From: Flectonema sp. DT1601
Taxonomy: Eukaryota; Euglenozoa; Diplonemea; Diplonemida; Diplonemidae
Direction of reading: 5' to 3'
Length of the DNA stretch: 64,000 bases
Assembly (NCBI GenBank): GCA_964019425.1
Contig: OZ025791.1
Coordinates: forward strand, 1,402,501-1,466,500
The position numbers were made by a program, and so were the translations under genes. The notes below the pieces were generated by a model. It was not told the DNA's origin. It saw nothing but the letters and a program-made list of their open reading frames with translations, and did not search any database. Positions 1 through 10,424 of the stretch are shown here, in pieces; positions within the stretch are counted from its first letter, which is position 1, and each line of letters starts with the position of its first letter.

Positions 1-589
1 CATAGGAGTTTTCACCGAAATCTCAGTTTACCGAAAAAGAATAATGGTTTTTTTTTTTTTTTTGTTTTTTTTTTCTCCTTGAAACCTACAATAAAAAAAA
101 CCTTCCCTGGGGAGTTACGTTATTTACCGCAGTTAAGCCTGCGTCACTTCACAGATGTGAGGTACTGAAGGTTCCTGGTTCTTGAAGAAAAAAAAAAAAA
201 GAAAGAAAGGGAAACCTGCACGTTACTTTATTATGGCTTGTTCACTTATTCTTTATCTTTTTTCTCCCTTGCTTAAAAATGCAGCCCTCATTTTTTTATT
301 TTTTCAGCTCACCTCAGCCAGTGATATTTTCGCGTTATATTTTTTTCACAGATGTTTGTGGAGTTTCTTAGGTTGAGCACAGCATAAGAATTAAGAAAAG
401 AAAGCCTCCTATTTTGAATCGCAAAAAAATTCATCATTTTGTTTCCTTTTTCCTTTTCCTTTTCCTGTTCCTTTTCCTTTTTTTTTTTGTTGTTCTTCGC
501 ATGACGATTTTGCTGAAAGTGATTGCACGAAGAAACTTAGTAAATCATCTTAACGGAAAAAAGAGAAAAAAAAAGAAAAAAAAAAAAAA

Positions 590-621
<32 letters not shown>

Positions 622-2050
622 GAGTAAAATTATCTGGCTTACCCCCCACCTGTGAATCCAACAGAAAAGGTAATAAAAAAATAATATGAAAATATAACTT
701 CCCAAAATAGGAGAAGTGCAATGATATCATGTTTCATAATCAAGTGAAACCATTCGATTGTTTATTTTCTGCTGTGATGACCGAAAAAAATGAGCGAATG
801 TTCAAACAGGCATCATACCAGGTAATGAGAAAAGATAACTTTTTTTTTTTTTTTTTTTTTTTTTTGGTTATTTATCATTAATAAGTCATAATGATGTGTA
901 GCTTGAATACTCAATGAACCTCCAGTGAGACTTCCTGGAGTGTTGTTGACGTCAGCTCGATTAGTGTCTTAGATAGAGAGAATTCTCTCTTCACAATTGA
1001 CTTACGGATTTATGCATAACAAAATAACGATTGCTGAGGGAAGACTTGTACCTCGTGGTATCTTCCCTTGGCGTCAGTTTCTTTGTAGCTCACAACCATC
1101 AATTAGTTATGAGGGGACAGTCACTTTGATCTGTAGGTATCTGGTAGCCCCCTCCCTAGGTCTCGATTTAACTACGTCTCGCAACTCAAAAAAAAATCAA
1201 TTTCCAATGTTTTTCTTAACAGATGTTCATTTTTGCCTTAAGATCAAATCCAGGGGATGCATGCTAAGCGAGACACATAGAAGTCGATATTTAAGTATAA
1301 CACGCTTGAGAAGTGGAGAAGTGGTCAGATTAAGGTCTGGGCTACAAGATGCCTGCAGGCCAAAGTGGTAACCTGCTTTATGCGCGGCCTTTTCCCCCTC
1401 CTGTTCTTCTTTTCCCCTTCTTTTTTTTCTTTTTTGATACAGCTCAGTGTGATCATGATGATGATGTCATTTTTTAATTCACAAAACAAAATACTGAATG
1501 GAATTGACATTCTGCTTTTCTTTTTTCAGATGTTTTGTTTGAAAAAGTGAGTTAGATCGAAGACTCCTTCGCACTGTGAATTTATCACGGCTGTGTCAAT
1601 GAATCAAGTTATCTTTGATACAATACAGTTGCTTATCATAAAATTCGAAAATGCGACAACACTTTCGGTTTTTGCTTTATTCCTGAAAGTGTACTCTTTT
1701 TTTTTTTTTTTTTTTCTTTTTTCCCCCAGTTCAAGAAAAAAAAAAAAAAAAAAAAAAAAACACCTTTTCCCTCGTCAGATAGCTTTTTTTTTTTCTTTTG
1801 TTGTTTTTCCGTTAAGACCCAAGCAATTATTATTAGCGCTCAAGTTGCCCTGTTTCTTTAGCAGTTTTTTTTTTTATTCCTTTCGCAAATTATTTCTTTT
1901 AATTGCGAACCAACATTAAATTTGTTTTTTGAACAAGAAAGGAAATTATTTAAATCATTCCTCCTTTTTGACAGAACATTGTTATTAACAAGACTGATAC
2001 ACGCAGGCAACCACCCATAGTAACAAACAAAATAAAATATTAATCTCTCC
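1..2050. other. Gene-poor A/T-tract region
   Basis: No convincing gene is seen here. The stretch is dominated by runs of T or A of 10-25 nt (for example 841-865 and 1696-1764), and the short open frames over them encode only Phe, Lys or Leu strings. A perfect 16-bp palindrome lies at 975-990. A 124-codon frame at 997-1371 has mixed composition but no recognisable domain. Confidence 0.7.
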
Positions 2051-2058
2051 TCAGAAAG

Positions 2059-3504
2059 ATGACAGAATTTCAAGAAATGTTGAACCAGAGCAGTCCTCGA
2101 ATTGGGACGGGTCACTACTACATTGAACAGAAGACATGCTTTGGTTGTACTTGTTTGGGAAATGACTTCGGGTGTTTAGGTCCACAAATAGTTAAAGACA
2201 GAACTGTCGATGGTGACATACTACTCGAGGCTGGAGGTACCAGTGATACAATAATGAATCACCTGTTTGGAGTTTGTTGTTGGCAACATACCATCAGAGA
2301 AGGTGGTTTCTTCCTCGGACTGACCGGCTTCGGAAATGTCAATCATATGAACTCATACACAGATAGTCCGAATTGGATTGGAATTTCAAATTATTTTCCA
2401 ATTCTTCAAATGACCCGTTACAGTTTATACATAACTCTTATGGTAGTGTTGATGGCATTCGTTTTCTTTATTTCATTTGTGAACGTCGGAATAGCAATTT
2501 TAATATCAAGTATCTTAGGAGGTGTATTCTTTATAATGTACCTCGTGAGGAATGCGCCAACATGTTTTGGTCCTGGATGGCCGCAGGCTTGGTTTTGGAT
2601 ATGTTGTTGTTTTGGTGATGGGAATCGATTCTATTATCACTTTACTCCTCAACATCGATTGTATTCTGTTATTACTAGTGAAGGTAATGAGGATATTGGA
2701 ATAGTTACAAAGGAGAAATATCATTCTAAAAAAATAATGTGTTGTGATCCTAAGTGTTCCTGTCTTATCTGTCCAGGTTGTTTTACTTCAAGTAAATCAA
2801 CTACAAATGTGACATCATCTTCAGACACTGGATCAAGAGTATTGGGTGATATCACTGCTGTTAGAATTAACTCTGGTTGCTGTACCACGGGACTCACAGA
2901 GTACTCTGGATTGGTTAGAGCTCGTGAGCCTCTTACTAAAGAAGAATTAATTAAATGGCTACTTTTGTATAACATTTCACACCACTCGATGCCGTTGAGA
3001 TTAAAATACCCAAATACCTGTACTGGTGAGGAAGCTATTAGGGTTTCATTGAATAATTGGTCTGCTCCAGAATTTGCAGAGAAGCTGAGCGATGCGACTA
3101 TTGGAAGACAGGTCCAAATGTTTGATTCATTTCTTGAGAAGAGAAATAGAAAAGTACAACCCGGATATGGCAACTCAGATATGAAATCTATGAAACCATT
3201 CCCCGACTCATCACATCACTTTATATCAATGCAACCAATAGAATCAGATCTTTATTCACCATTAGAATATAATAAAACTAACTTATTGCGAAGTGACGTG
3301 AGTACGATGGGATCCTCATCCCCAGCCGAACGAGGACCTCAGAATTTCAAAAGGCATTACCGTGTTCACAGCCGCGAAAGGAAGTCGAAGAAAGAGAAGA
3401 AGGAGAGGAGGGGAAAACTACGATCTGAGAAAGAAAAAAAAGCGAAAAAAGAAAAGAAAGAGAAGCGTCACCACCGCGAGAACTCCATTTGGAAGAGCCG
3501 CTAA
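2059..3504 (+). CDS. Cysteine-rich two-pass membrane protein, unknown function
   Basis: This encodes 481 residues that I do not recognise as a family. The first 110 residues are rich in Cys and Gly (CFGCTC, CCW). Two hydrophobic segments follow at about residues 118-140 and 143-165, then a second Cys-rich block (CCC near 193, CCDPKCSCLICPGC near 229-242). The middle part looks globular. The last 55 residues are extremely Lys/Arg/Glu-rich, which suggests an exposed cytosolic or RNA-binding tail. Cys-rich patches beside paired membrane helices recall PLAC8-type or palmitoylated proteins, but this is only resemblance. The start is chosen because an AG acceptor-like site (CCTCAG, AG at 2053-2054) lies four bases before the ATG. 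A stem-loop follows 30 nt after the stop. Confidence 0.8.
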   Translation: MTEFQEMLNQSSPRIGTGHYYIEQKTCFGCTCLGNDFGCLGPQIVKDRTVDGDILLEAGGTSDTIMNHLFGVCCWQHTIREGGFFLGLTGFGNVNHMNSYTDSPNWIGISNYFPILQMTRYSLYITLMVVLMAFVFFISFVNVGIAILISSILGGVFFIMYLVRNAPTCFGPGWPQAWFWICCCFGDGNRFYYHFTPQHRLYSVITSEGNEDIGIVTKEKYHSKKIMCCDPKCSCLICPGCFTSSKSTTNVTSSSDTGSRVLGDITAVRINSGCCTTGLTEYSGLVRAREPLTKEELIKWLLLYNISHHSMPLRLKYPNTCTGEEAIRVSLNNWSAPEFAEKLSDATIGRQVQMFDSFLEKRNRKVQPGYGNSDMKSMKPFPDSSHHFISMQPIESDLYSPLEYNKTNLLRSDVSTMGSSSPAERGPQNFKRHYRVHSRERKSKKEKKERRGKLRSEKEKKAKKEKKEKRHHRENSIWKSR

Positions 3505-3534
3505 GGATTGACGCGACTACCTGGCAGTTTTAGG

Positions 3535-3556
3535 ACCTCACTTACTGTGCTGAGGT
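3535..3556 (+). other. Stem-loop downstream of stop
   Basis: There are 6-bp perfect arms ACCTCA (3535-3540) and TGAGGT (3551-3556) around a 10-nt loop, 30 nt after the stop of the preceding gene. It is one of several such structures after stop codons in this window. Its role is unknown. Confidence 0.4.
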
Positions 3557-3614
3557 GTCTTCTTAATGACCTATTTACTGCAGCACATTTCTGACAATCA
3601 ATTTCCCCCCCTTC

Positions 3615-3623
3615 ATTTTTTAA
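3615..3623. repeat. Target-site duplication, left copy
   Basis: ATTTTTTAA directly abuts the left inverted repeat and recurs exactly at 5075-5083 directly abutting the right one. A 9-bp duplication is the usual length for Mutator-like transposons. The A/T-rich sequence makes a chance match less unlikely than usual. Confidence 0.65.
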
Positions 3624-3698
3624 GGGAAAACCTACAGATCCACCCCCAGGTTTGGAGAAACGTATACTACGGTCACGGCCTTGTGTAGCTTTTTTGAC
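3624..3698 (+). repeat. Left terminal inverted repeat (75 bp)
   Basis: It begins GGGAAAACCTACAGATCC and pairs with 5000-5074 with three mismatches. It is immediately preceded by the 9-bp target duplication. Confidence 0.85.
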
Positions 3699-3747
3699 AT
3701 TTTTTCCAAATCGACAGCCCTCTATTCTGGGCGAGAAAATTTTCAAA

Positions 3748-3819
3748 TCCGTGATAGCGCAGTGGTGTTGGTGCCGGACTGAAGCCCTGAAGGTAGGAGG
3801 TTCGATTCCCTCGGGGGGA
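3748..3819 (+). ncRNA. tRNA-like sequence 1, degenerate
   Basis: The 72-nt sequence contains a box A-like block TAGCGCAGTGG and a perfect box B-like GGTTCGATTCC at tRNA spacing, followed directly by a 12-nt T-run that would end RNA polymerase III transcription. The D-stem pairs (GCGC with GTGC), but the acceptor, anticodon and T stems contain mismatches. A functional tRNA is therefore doubtful. It more likely serves as a polymerase III promoter module or is a decayed or captured tRNA. If the loop CTGAAGC is the anticodon loop, the triplet would be GAA. Confidence 0.45.
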
Positions 3820-4525
3820 TTTTTTTTTTTTCCGAAATTTTTTTTCTGGGCATCTGTTCATCGCTGTTACTCATTTTTTTTTAAGGCTTGTTAACTTTTA
3901 AATACTACCAACGTGGTGCAGCGTAGCAACGCAATGCCCTCGAGGTTTGTTATTAGCCACAAATCATCGTTAGGGTTAAGCGTAATTAAGGTAAAGAGTA
4001 TGCTGGGGACAGGTGAGTGATGACTGCAACCGACAACATGCAAGTCAGTGATCCAATTTTTTCGTTCAGCTTTTGGGGCCTGCAAACCCAGCCAAGCGTT
4101 CATAGGACGTTGCTTTTGATCCTTCAATGTCGGCTCTTCCTAACCTAGCAGAATTGTCACCCACTAACAGGACCGTCGTGAGACAGGTTTTACCCTTACT
4201 GATGGTAAGTCAATTTTTTTCAAAGAATTGTTGATTTTAAGCAAGTTATTTGTAGGTGAAACCTACACTCTGCCGTATTACATTATACCCCGGTTTTGGT
4301 TTCCCAGGGCTCAGTCCCGTTTCTAGTCCCGGTATCTACGGTTCTCCGATCGGAGCCGTGATGCTACGCAACACATCTGCAGTGACTGTGCTTGACTATG
4401 TTAGCCTTTGAAGTAAGTCAGTCAATTATGGAGACTGGATCACTTAGTCACCAGTGGTGGTTACTTTTTGATGGGGTTGCGTCCAAAACGATGGATTACT
4501 CTCTTATGTTAAAGTTTCCTTAAAG

Positions 4526-4560
4526 CTTCCTTAAGTTAAGTTTAACTTAACTTAAGGAAG
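4526..4560. repeat. Perfect 35-nt palindrome
   Basis: There are two 17-nt arms (4526-4542 and 4544-4560) that are exact reverse complements around a single central T. It lies inside the Mutator-like element. It could extrude as a cruciform in DNA or mark a former fold-back insertion. Confidence 0.85.
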
Positions 4561-4892
4561 AATTGCGCGATGACAGAAGGCTTCCAAGAGAGGTCCTAAG
4601 TCGAGTGGAAGTTTACACTATTGACCTTGAAGAACGACCCGCATGTGAATTTGATGCAGGGTCTTTGTAAGGTTCTGGTGTGAGACTGACTCTGTGCAGA
4701 CTTTCAAACGATGTTGCCAGGTTATGAGTCAGCAACCTGCACTAAGCAATGTCTCAGAGTACGACGAGTGTCCGAACGTGATAGAACGAATTAGCAGTAC
4801 GGATACGTCACGCACGACGTCAGCGGCGGCGTTCCCGACCGAACGGCCAGTGCAGACACTGGGGAAAAAAAAAAAAAAAAAAAAAAAAAAAA

Positions 4893-4963
4893 GACCCGAC
4901 AGGGGTTCGAACCGCAGCCTAGCGAATGCAAGTCTGCAATCATACCACTCGACAAATTGCGTC
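4893..4963 (-). ncRNA. tRNA-like sequence 2, degenerate
   Basis: Read on the - strand, this 71-nt stretch has a box A-like TTGTCGAGTGG, a perfect box B GGTTCGAACCC and an acceptor stem pairing at five of seven positions. It is followed by a 28-nt T-run (A-run 4865-4892 on the + strand). The anticodon stem is poorly paired; the loop CTTGCAT would read TGC. It mirrors tRNA-like sequence 1 in position relative to its own inverted repeat, but the two sequences differ in detail. Confidence 0.5.
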
Positions 4964-4999
4964 GTCTTCGATTTTGCGGATTTAAACACATATCCAGGG

Positions 5000-5074
5000 G
5001 TCAAAAAAGTTACACAAGGCCGTGACCGTAGTGTACGTTTCCCCAAACCTGGGGGTGGATCTGTAGGTTTTCCC
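5000..5074 (-). repeat. Right terminal inverted repeat (75 bp)
   Basis: It is the inverted counterpart of 3624-3698 (72 of 75 positions match) and is directly followed by the second 9-bp target duplication. Confidence 0.85.
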
Positions 5075-5083
5075 ATTTTTTAA
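5075..5083. repeat. Target-site duplication, right copy
   Basis: ATTTTTTAA is identical to 3615-3623 and abuts the right inverted repeat. Confidence 0.65.
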
Positions 5084-6470
5084 TTTAGTATTTTAGTATT
5101 AGCTAGTTCAGTTCTCTCTCAAAGTATTTTTTCAAGAGCAAACAACAATCGCTGTTAGCCAAAAAACGTTCCTTGATTCTTTTTTTCTTTTTGCATAGAC
5201 AAAATCGAAAAAAAAAACTATTTAGATTAAAAGAGCCGTTTTATTTGTTATGTGTGTGTTCAGTATTCCTGCTTGCGATCACAACAAAATATAAGGCTTC
5301 ATCTGAATAGTTTTTTTTAAATTTCTTTTTTTATTGTTATGAAGCTATTGAGGGATTTCCAAGAGAAAGTTGAGAAAGGTTCGTTCCCTTTCAGACGATG
5401 TTTTTCTTCTTCCTTGAAATAGACTTCAATAAATCCGATTTATCAAAAAGAAATAGAGGGACGAGTAGTATAAGATTAAGACTCCTGAACCTACGTATTC
5501 CACAGTGTTTTATGGAACAGCGGAACAATTGTGTTTTCATAACTTTTTTTTAAATATTTTGTTTGATTTGGTGCACATTTCTTTCTATAAACTCATATTC
5601 TTATCTATCTTGTCTACAATAGTTCTAAAAATGGTAATTTTTAATTTCCAACAAAAAAATCCAATTCATTTTTTCATTTTTTTTCTTCTGAAAAAATGTT
5701 TTCTTTCGTTTCATTTCTTTGAGACACAACAACAATCCAAACAAGACAAGAATTAGGTCTACTTATGTTACTGGCTCTGTGGAGTTCGTTCGATGCTTCT
5801 TTTCCTCTCTATTCTGTTCTGTTGGTATTCTTTTTTCGTGATCAACAAGTTAATTGTTAGAGAAAAATATATATTTTTTAATACCATCACTTACAAACCT
5901 ATTGAGTAACTGTGCTATTCTTTTATTAGGATGTACTGGTTGCGAACAATCACTCTCTCGTGATGGGATTCTCTTCAAAACGTGATTCTTGACATCCTTT
6001 TCAGTAAAGGGATTGGTTGATATTTTATTCTTTGAAGTGACTGCCGTCTTGAGAGTTTAGTTTCTTATTTCTGTTATTTGTCTTTAATTTTTATTGTACT
6101 TGCTGAAGTTAACCGAAACTTTTCGACAGCAGTTTTTGTTACCAACAAAGTTAGTCCACAGCGGAACATGTCTCTCGCACATATTTATGGTGTATTCCCA
6201 TCACCTAAAATGAGTTTTTTTTTATTTTTTTTAAATTTTGTGTCGTCGATTATTCTTCGCACAATCGTTTCTGTACAGCTATTGTTGAGGTGTGATGAGG
6301 AAATTAATATTCACCTTCTACCCATCTCCTACAGTTGTATTGTTGTAGTACTTCAGTACTTCAGTACTTCAGTACTATACTTTAGATATCGCAGTTGAGG
6401 TAATCTCTTGTTGTGATCATTTATTTAAAGTTTCTGTGATGATGGAAGACAAAAAATAGTTTAATTCCAT
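5084..6470. other. Intergenic region without recognisable gene
   Basis: The region is A/T-rich with T-runs. The only structured item is a short tandem repeat of CTTCAGTA, three copies, at 6351-6374. Open frames over it are Phe/Leu-rich and unconvincing. Confidence 0.65.
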
Positions 6471-6495
6471 TCAACAGGAAAGAAGAGAGAGGAAG

Positions 6496-8118
6496 ATGCC
6501 ACGGCCACGAGCGAGCCGTGGGATGATTATTTTATGTTCTCTGGTTCTGTTGTTTGGGTCAGCACAGTTTATGATCATGAGACCACTACTGGCTGGGAGA
6601 AAAGGAAAAGAGAGATCGAAACCCCCAGCAGAGGAATCTGTTGAACAAGAATCAGAACCAGAACCAGAAATAGAAGATGTTGTGAAATCGAATTCACAAC
6701 AACACCGACAGGTGCACTTTAAAGAAATAGAATTTTCAAAACTGAAGTCAGGTGACTTCATTGCACTACAAGCAGCTGACGGCCGGTGGATCGCAAGACC
6801 TCCATCTTCGCATCATAAAACTGCTACTGCAGCTGAAAAGACCTGGAAGCTTGTCGTCAAAGACGAATCTCATTCTTTCAAGTCTGTCATTGGAACCTAT
6901 TTAGGACTCAACAGGGAGTCTGCTATAGTTGCTCAAGCGAGAGGAACCTCTTCAGAGGAGAGATGGAAAATCCATTCTGGTAGCGGCAGCACAATCTACA
7001 TCGAAGGTCTTGGTAGAGATGGTAAAAATAAATTTATTGGAACTGTCAACGCCACTGACAAAGATCTCAGCTGTAGGTACACTGAAAAGACATCCGAAAC
7101 TAAAATAAAAATTTTCAAAGTTACGAATTCCAACATCTGGGAAGACTACCTATCTGATAAAAACAAACACTACAACAAAGAGGAAAAGGAACAATTATAC
7201 TCCTCCTACTTGAAAGAATTCTTACCTATCTTTGGTTCTCCAAAACCCCTCAACAAGTCGGGTGATTTATACGAAGAAGCACTTTTAATATTTCAGAGGA
7301 CTTTGAAGGGGTGGCAGAAACTCCCCAAACCAATCCAACCATTACTTTTAATGGAACCAACTGATGATATTGGTATCAGACAAGTTACCGAACTCGGGGG
7401 GGGTTCCGTTTTGTCAGCAACAAAATTCGAACATCACGAAGAGTATAAGAAACAACCGACATACAGAGGATTGTTTTCAGCTGCATTTTCATTCGCAAAA
7501 AGTCACACGAAATCCGACTGCGAGATGGCGGTTTACAGCAACGGAGACATTCTGTACAGTACTTCACTAAGAGATACTTTAGGTAGCGCATTAAGCTATG
7601 CTGGTGAAGTTGAGAACAGTAATCGAGTACTTGTAATAGGAACGAGAATCAACACGGATATGCCAGATGATCTCGATCTTGATGTCGATAGTCAAGATTA
7701 CGATGCAGTTCTTAAAAAACTCGCTAAAACTGGTCGTCGTTATCAAAGTAATGCAGAGGACTACTTTGCAGTCTCACGGAGTCTTTTTGATTGGGATGCA
7801 ATGCCTGACTTTATTGTCGGTGGTGTTGCTTTTGATAACTGGCTCGTGGCGAAGGCTAATCGAGGATCAAAATCCAATAGAAAGTCGGTACCGACAGTTG
7901 TAGTTGACGCAAGTGATACAGTTACCGCCATTCATCAAAATCATGGAAAAGGTAGGAAGGATTCTCATCTACAAGGTAAGTCGACTTACAATAGAAAACT
8001 AGCAGTAAAAGAAGGCTCTTGGAGCAAAGGGAGAGTCGTCGATGCCAAATACTGCGCTCTAAACACTCCGTGGAAGGAGATCGTTGTGTTTGAAAGACGA
8101 AGAATGTTATTCAAATAA
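6496..8118 (+). CDS. Type II membrane glycosyltransferase with fascin-like domain
   Basis: The protein has 540 residues. A short basic N-terminus and one hydrophobic segment (about residues 9-27) indicate a Golgi-type signal anchor. An acidic Pro/Glu linker follows. Residues about 77-210 resemble a fascin-like beta-trefoil (DGRWIARPP, GTYLGL, GKNKFIGTVNA). The C-terminal half carries motifs of a GT-A-type nucleotide-sugar transferase family: SNGDILY near 350, NRVLVIGTRIN near 378, DYFAVSRSLFDWDAMPDF near 420-437, FDNWLV, and a DASDTVTAIHQNH block. It likely transfers a sugar onto secreted or surface glycoproteins in the Golgi. The donor cannot be told. The start follows a CAACAG acceptor-like site (AG 6476-6477). 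The fascin-like call is less certain than the transferase call. Confidence 0.75.
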   Translation: MPRPRASRGMIILCSLVLLFGSAQFMIMRPLLAGRKGKERSKPPAEESVEQESEPEPEIEDVVKSNSQQHRQVHFKEIEFSKLKSGDFIALQAADGRWIARPPSSHHKTATAAEKTWKLVVKDESHSFKSVIGTYLGLNRESAIVAQARGTSSEERWKIHSGSGSTIYIEGLGRDGKNKFIGTVNATDKDLSCRYTEKTSETKIKIFKVTNSNIWEDYLSDKNKHYNKEEKEQLYSSYLKEFLPIFGSPKPLNKSGDLYEEALLIFQRTLKGWQKLPKPIQPLLLMEPTDDIGIRQVTELGGGSVLSATKFEHHEEYKKQPTYRGLFSAAFSFAKSHTKSDCEMAVYSNGDILYSTSLRDTLGSALSYAGEVENSNRVLVIGTRINTDMPDDLDLDVDSQDYDAVLKKLAKTGRRYQSNAEDYFAVSRSLFDWDAMPDFIVGGVAFDNWLVAKANRGSKSNRKSVPTVVVDASDTVTAIHQNHGKGRKDSHLQGKSTYNRKLAVKEGSWSKGRVVDAKYCALNTPWKEIVVFERRRMLFK

Positions 8119-8123
8119 CCAGC

Positions 8124-8142
8124 CTCACTAATAGTTAATGAG
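8124..8142 (+). other. Imperfect stem-loop downstream of stop
   Basis: CTCAxTAA pairs with TTAxTGAG around a TAG loop: seven pairs with one mismatch, starting 5 nt after the glycosyltransferase stop. Its function is unknown. Confidence 0.35.
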
Positions 8143-8434
8143 ACTCCAGACAAACTATTATGTGATTTACTGTGATGATATGAAGACGAGGAGTAGACAA
8201 AACTCTCTACGCTCTAAATGACTAAAGATTATTGTAATTAAAATAACATACTTCACACCCACCAGTAAGTTTCAATATAAATATGCAGACAGAGGTTCGT
8301 ATTATGTTTTTGAGATTCTGATGATCGTAAAATATAAAAAAACATCTCCTTTCAGGTCACCTAAGCCTCGTGCTTCAATAAGTTCCCATCCCCCCCCACA
8401 TATGTACTGAGGGTGACAATAGTTTTATTTTATA

Positions 8435-10293
8435 ATGACAACGGCTCCAATGATGCCTCCTGCACCAACAGCCCCACCTCCAGAGTTGGTATATCCTATT
8501 TGGTGGGTTTTTGCGACTGGTGTTGGAGTTGGTATGTGTCTTGCTGGATTGATTGTAGCTGTTATTGTTGTGAGAAAGAAGATGGGAGACTCACGTCATT
8601 CAAATCGTGGATGGCATCAAGATCTTACTGGATCAATGTTGAGAGATACAGCAACAGAATTCTCGAGAGACTCTCCTAATTATTCTCCACCTCATCATGG
8701 TGTTCAGATGACTACAAACAGAGAGAATACACAGAGAGGGATGTCTGTCTCATGTGTATCATTTGTTGACCCTGAAGAAGTTCAGGACAACCCTTTACAA
8801 ACACAATCACCATGGGTAGCACCTCAACCATCATATCCCCCAATCACCAATGAATCATTCTGTCGAAAGATGTCTGGCAGTCCAAGAATTGGTGGAGGTC
8901 GTCGTCGTACAATTATCAGCAGAGGATGGACGAAGGGAAAACTCCTCGGTCAGGGAGGATTTGGAAAAGTATACAGTTGTGTTTGCGCTGACGCTACTTT
9001 AATGGCTGTTAAGATCCTTGACTTGTCAACATTAGCAGATGATTCAAAGGCACAGGCAATCATTAGAGAAGTAGAACTCCTCTCAAAGTTAACTCATGAT
9101 AATATTGTTGACTACTATGACTCTAAAATTGATGAAGTAAGAAATGAACTTCAGCTATTCATGGAAATGGTGAATGGTGGTTCTCTTGGTCAGTTCGTAA
9201 GGGATTGCTCTGAACAGCTCACAGAAGCAGTCGTTGCTAAGTACACAGCTCAGATATTAGAAGGTGTTGCTTACTTACACGCAAACAATGTAGTCCACAG
9301 AGATCTGAAGGGTGATAATATTTTAATGTCAGCTGACGGTACGATGAAAATATCAGATTTTGGAACCTCTAAAAACATCAATCCTGTTGGAAGAGTTGGA
9401 GTTCCAGAAGCTTCTTTCTCAAACAGTCAGATTCAAGGAACTCCATTATGGTCAGCACCAGAGACATTTGATGGAACTTATATTATCGAATCTGATGTAT
9501 GGTCTGTTGGATGTGTTGTTTGTGAAATGTTAACGAAGAAACCACCATGGCCTGTATTCGAAACAGTCTGGGCAGCAATTACTAGTATTGGTAAGTGTAT
9601 TACATACCCAGAACTGATGCCACGAGAACCTGAAGTAACACCTCAATGTGAAGACTTTCTAAAGTGTTGTTTAAATCCGGTAGCAACTGAGAGAACACCA
9701 GCTGCTGATCTTAAACGTCATCACTGGATAGAATCTCATGGCTCTCCTGAAATAACGGCGGGTGAGAGTTCTGATTCAGAAGTTGAACCTCCAACTGCTA
9801 TTCCTCAATTACTTCGTAAGATATCAGAAATTAATACTCCTACTCACAGAGCTAACTTGGGAAGCTTTCGTAGGAAGAAAGGAAGATTATCCTTCGCTCG
9901 TCAAATGCAATTCGATAGTATTAATTCAATAAATCTTGGTGAACCTCAAGTTGCACTTGAAAAGGACTCTCAAGCAGCTGCGTCTCCTACTCAAGCTCAG
10001 CCACAACTTCGCAACGTTGTGGCTGACTCTGTTTCGACTTCTTCAAGTTCGCATGAGAGCCCGGTATGTGATTAATGTCTGTTGAGTACTTCCTAGGCAT
10101 TGTTTACTGTGAAGTTAATTACGGTCACTTTATCATCTCTTTGTTAATTATTAAGTGCAATCTAATTAAGTGCAATCTAATAAATAATAAACAGCTGCAG
10201 GCAGACGAAGAAGTCCCAAAATCCCCTCAGAGTACTACGAAAAAGTCATCTTCTATCAGAAGGCGAGAGGATCAACCTGTTGCTAGTGCGTAG
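8435..10293 (+). CDS. Membrane-anchored MEKK-like Ser/Thr protein kinase, two exons
   Basis: Exons are 8435-10063 and 10195-10293; the phase-0 intron has GTATGT and AAACAG ends and adds 32 C-terminal residues (total 575). A Pro-rich N-terminus precedes one membrane helix at about 24-48, then a cytosolic Ser-rich linker. The kinase domain spans about 165-433 and is complete: glycine loop GQGGFGKVYS, Lys in MAVKIL, Glu in the alphaC helix, HRDLKGDN (near 287), DFG and a GTPLWSAPE activation segment. The pattern is STE11/MEKK-like. The arrangement is that of a receptor-like or membrane-tethered kinase with almost no extracellular part. Six bases after the chosen acceptor another in-frame CAG occurs, so the splice site may wobble by two codons. 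An upstream acceptor-like TTTCAG ends at 8355. Confidence 0.88.
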
Positions 10294-10424
10294 GGCATGT
10301 GATGATGTGTTTTGGAATTGGGGAGGAGGAAAAAAAAATAAATAAAAAACATATTTGTCCGACTTGTCTGACTTGACGTAGAATCACAAATGATGTTAAC
10401 TAACGACCAACGAAACGGTGTGAA

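Larger units (their letters stand above)
3624..5074. mobile_element. Mutator-like non-autonomous DNA transposon
   Basis: The element spans 1451 bp. It has 75-bp terminal inverted repeats (3624-3698 and 5000-5074) that match at 72 of 75 positions, and it is flanked by identical 9-bp direct repeats. Long inverted ends with a 9-bp duplication are characteristic of the Mutator (MULE) superfamily; 8-9 bp duplications also occur in hAT elements, but those have short ends. No transposase-like frame lies inside, so it should depend on a relative elsewhere. Inside each end, 50 nt or less from the inverted repeat, sits a tRNA-like sequence followed by a T-run, the two facing each other. A perfect 35-nt palindrome is at 4526-4560. 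The near-identity of the ends suggests fairly recent insertion. Confidence 0.72.

Noticed and set aside
182-730. Lys-rich and Phe-rich short frames at the left edge
   Set aside because: Products of A- and T-runs only.
997-1371. 124-codon frame upstream of the first gene
   Set aside because: No domain, no acceptor-like site before the ATG, and it lies in a homopolymer-rich spacer.
3970-3978. Telomere-like TTAGGGTTA
   Set aside because: A single 1.5-unit occurrence inside the transposon; no tandem array.
10075-10293. Separate 72-codon gene after the kinase
   Set aside because: Its last third is the second exon of the kinase (10195-10293); the first part is intron with GTATGT and AAACAG ends.
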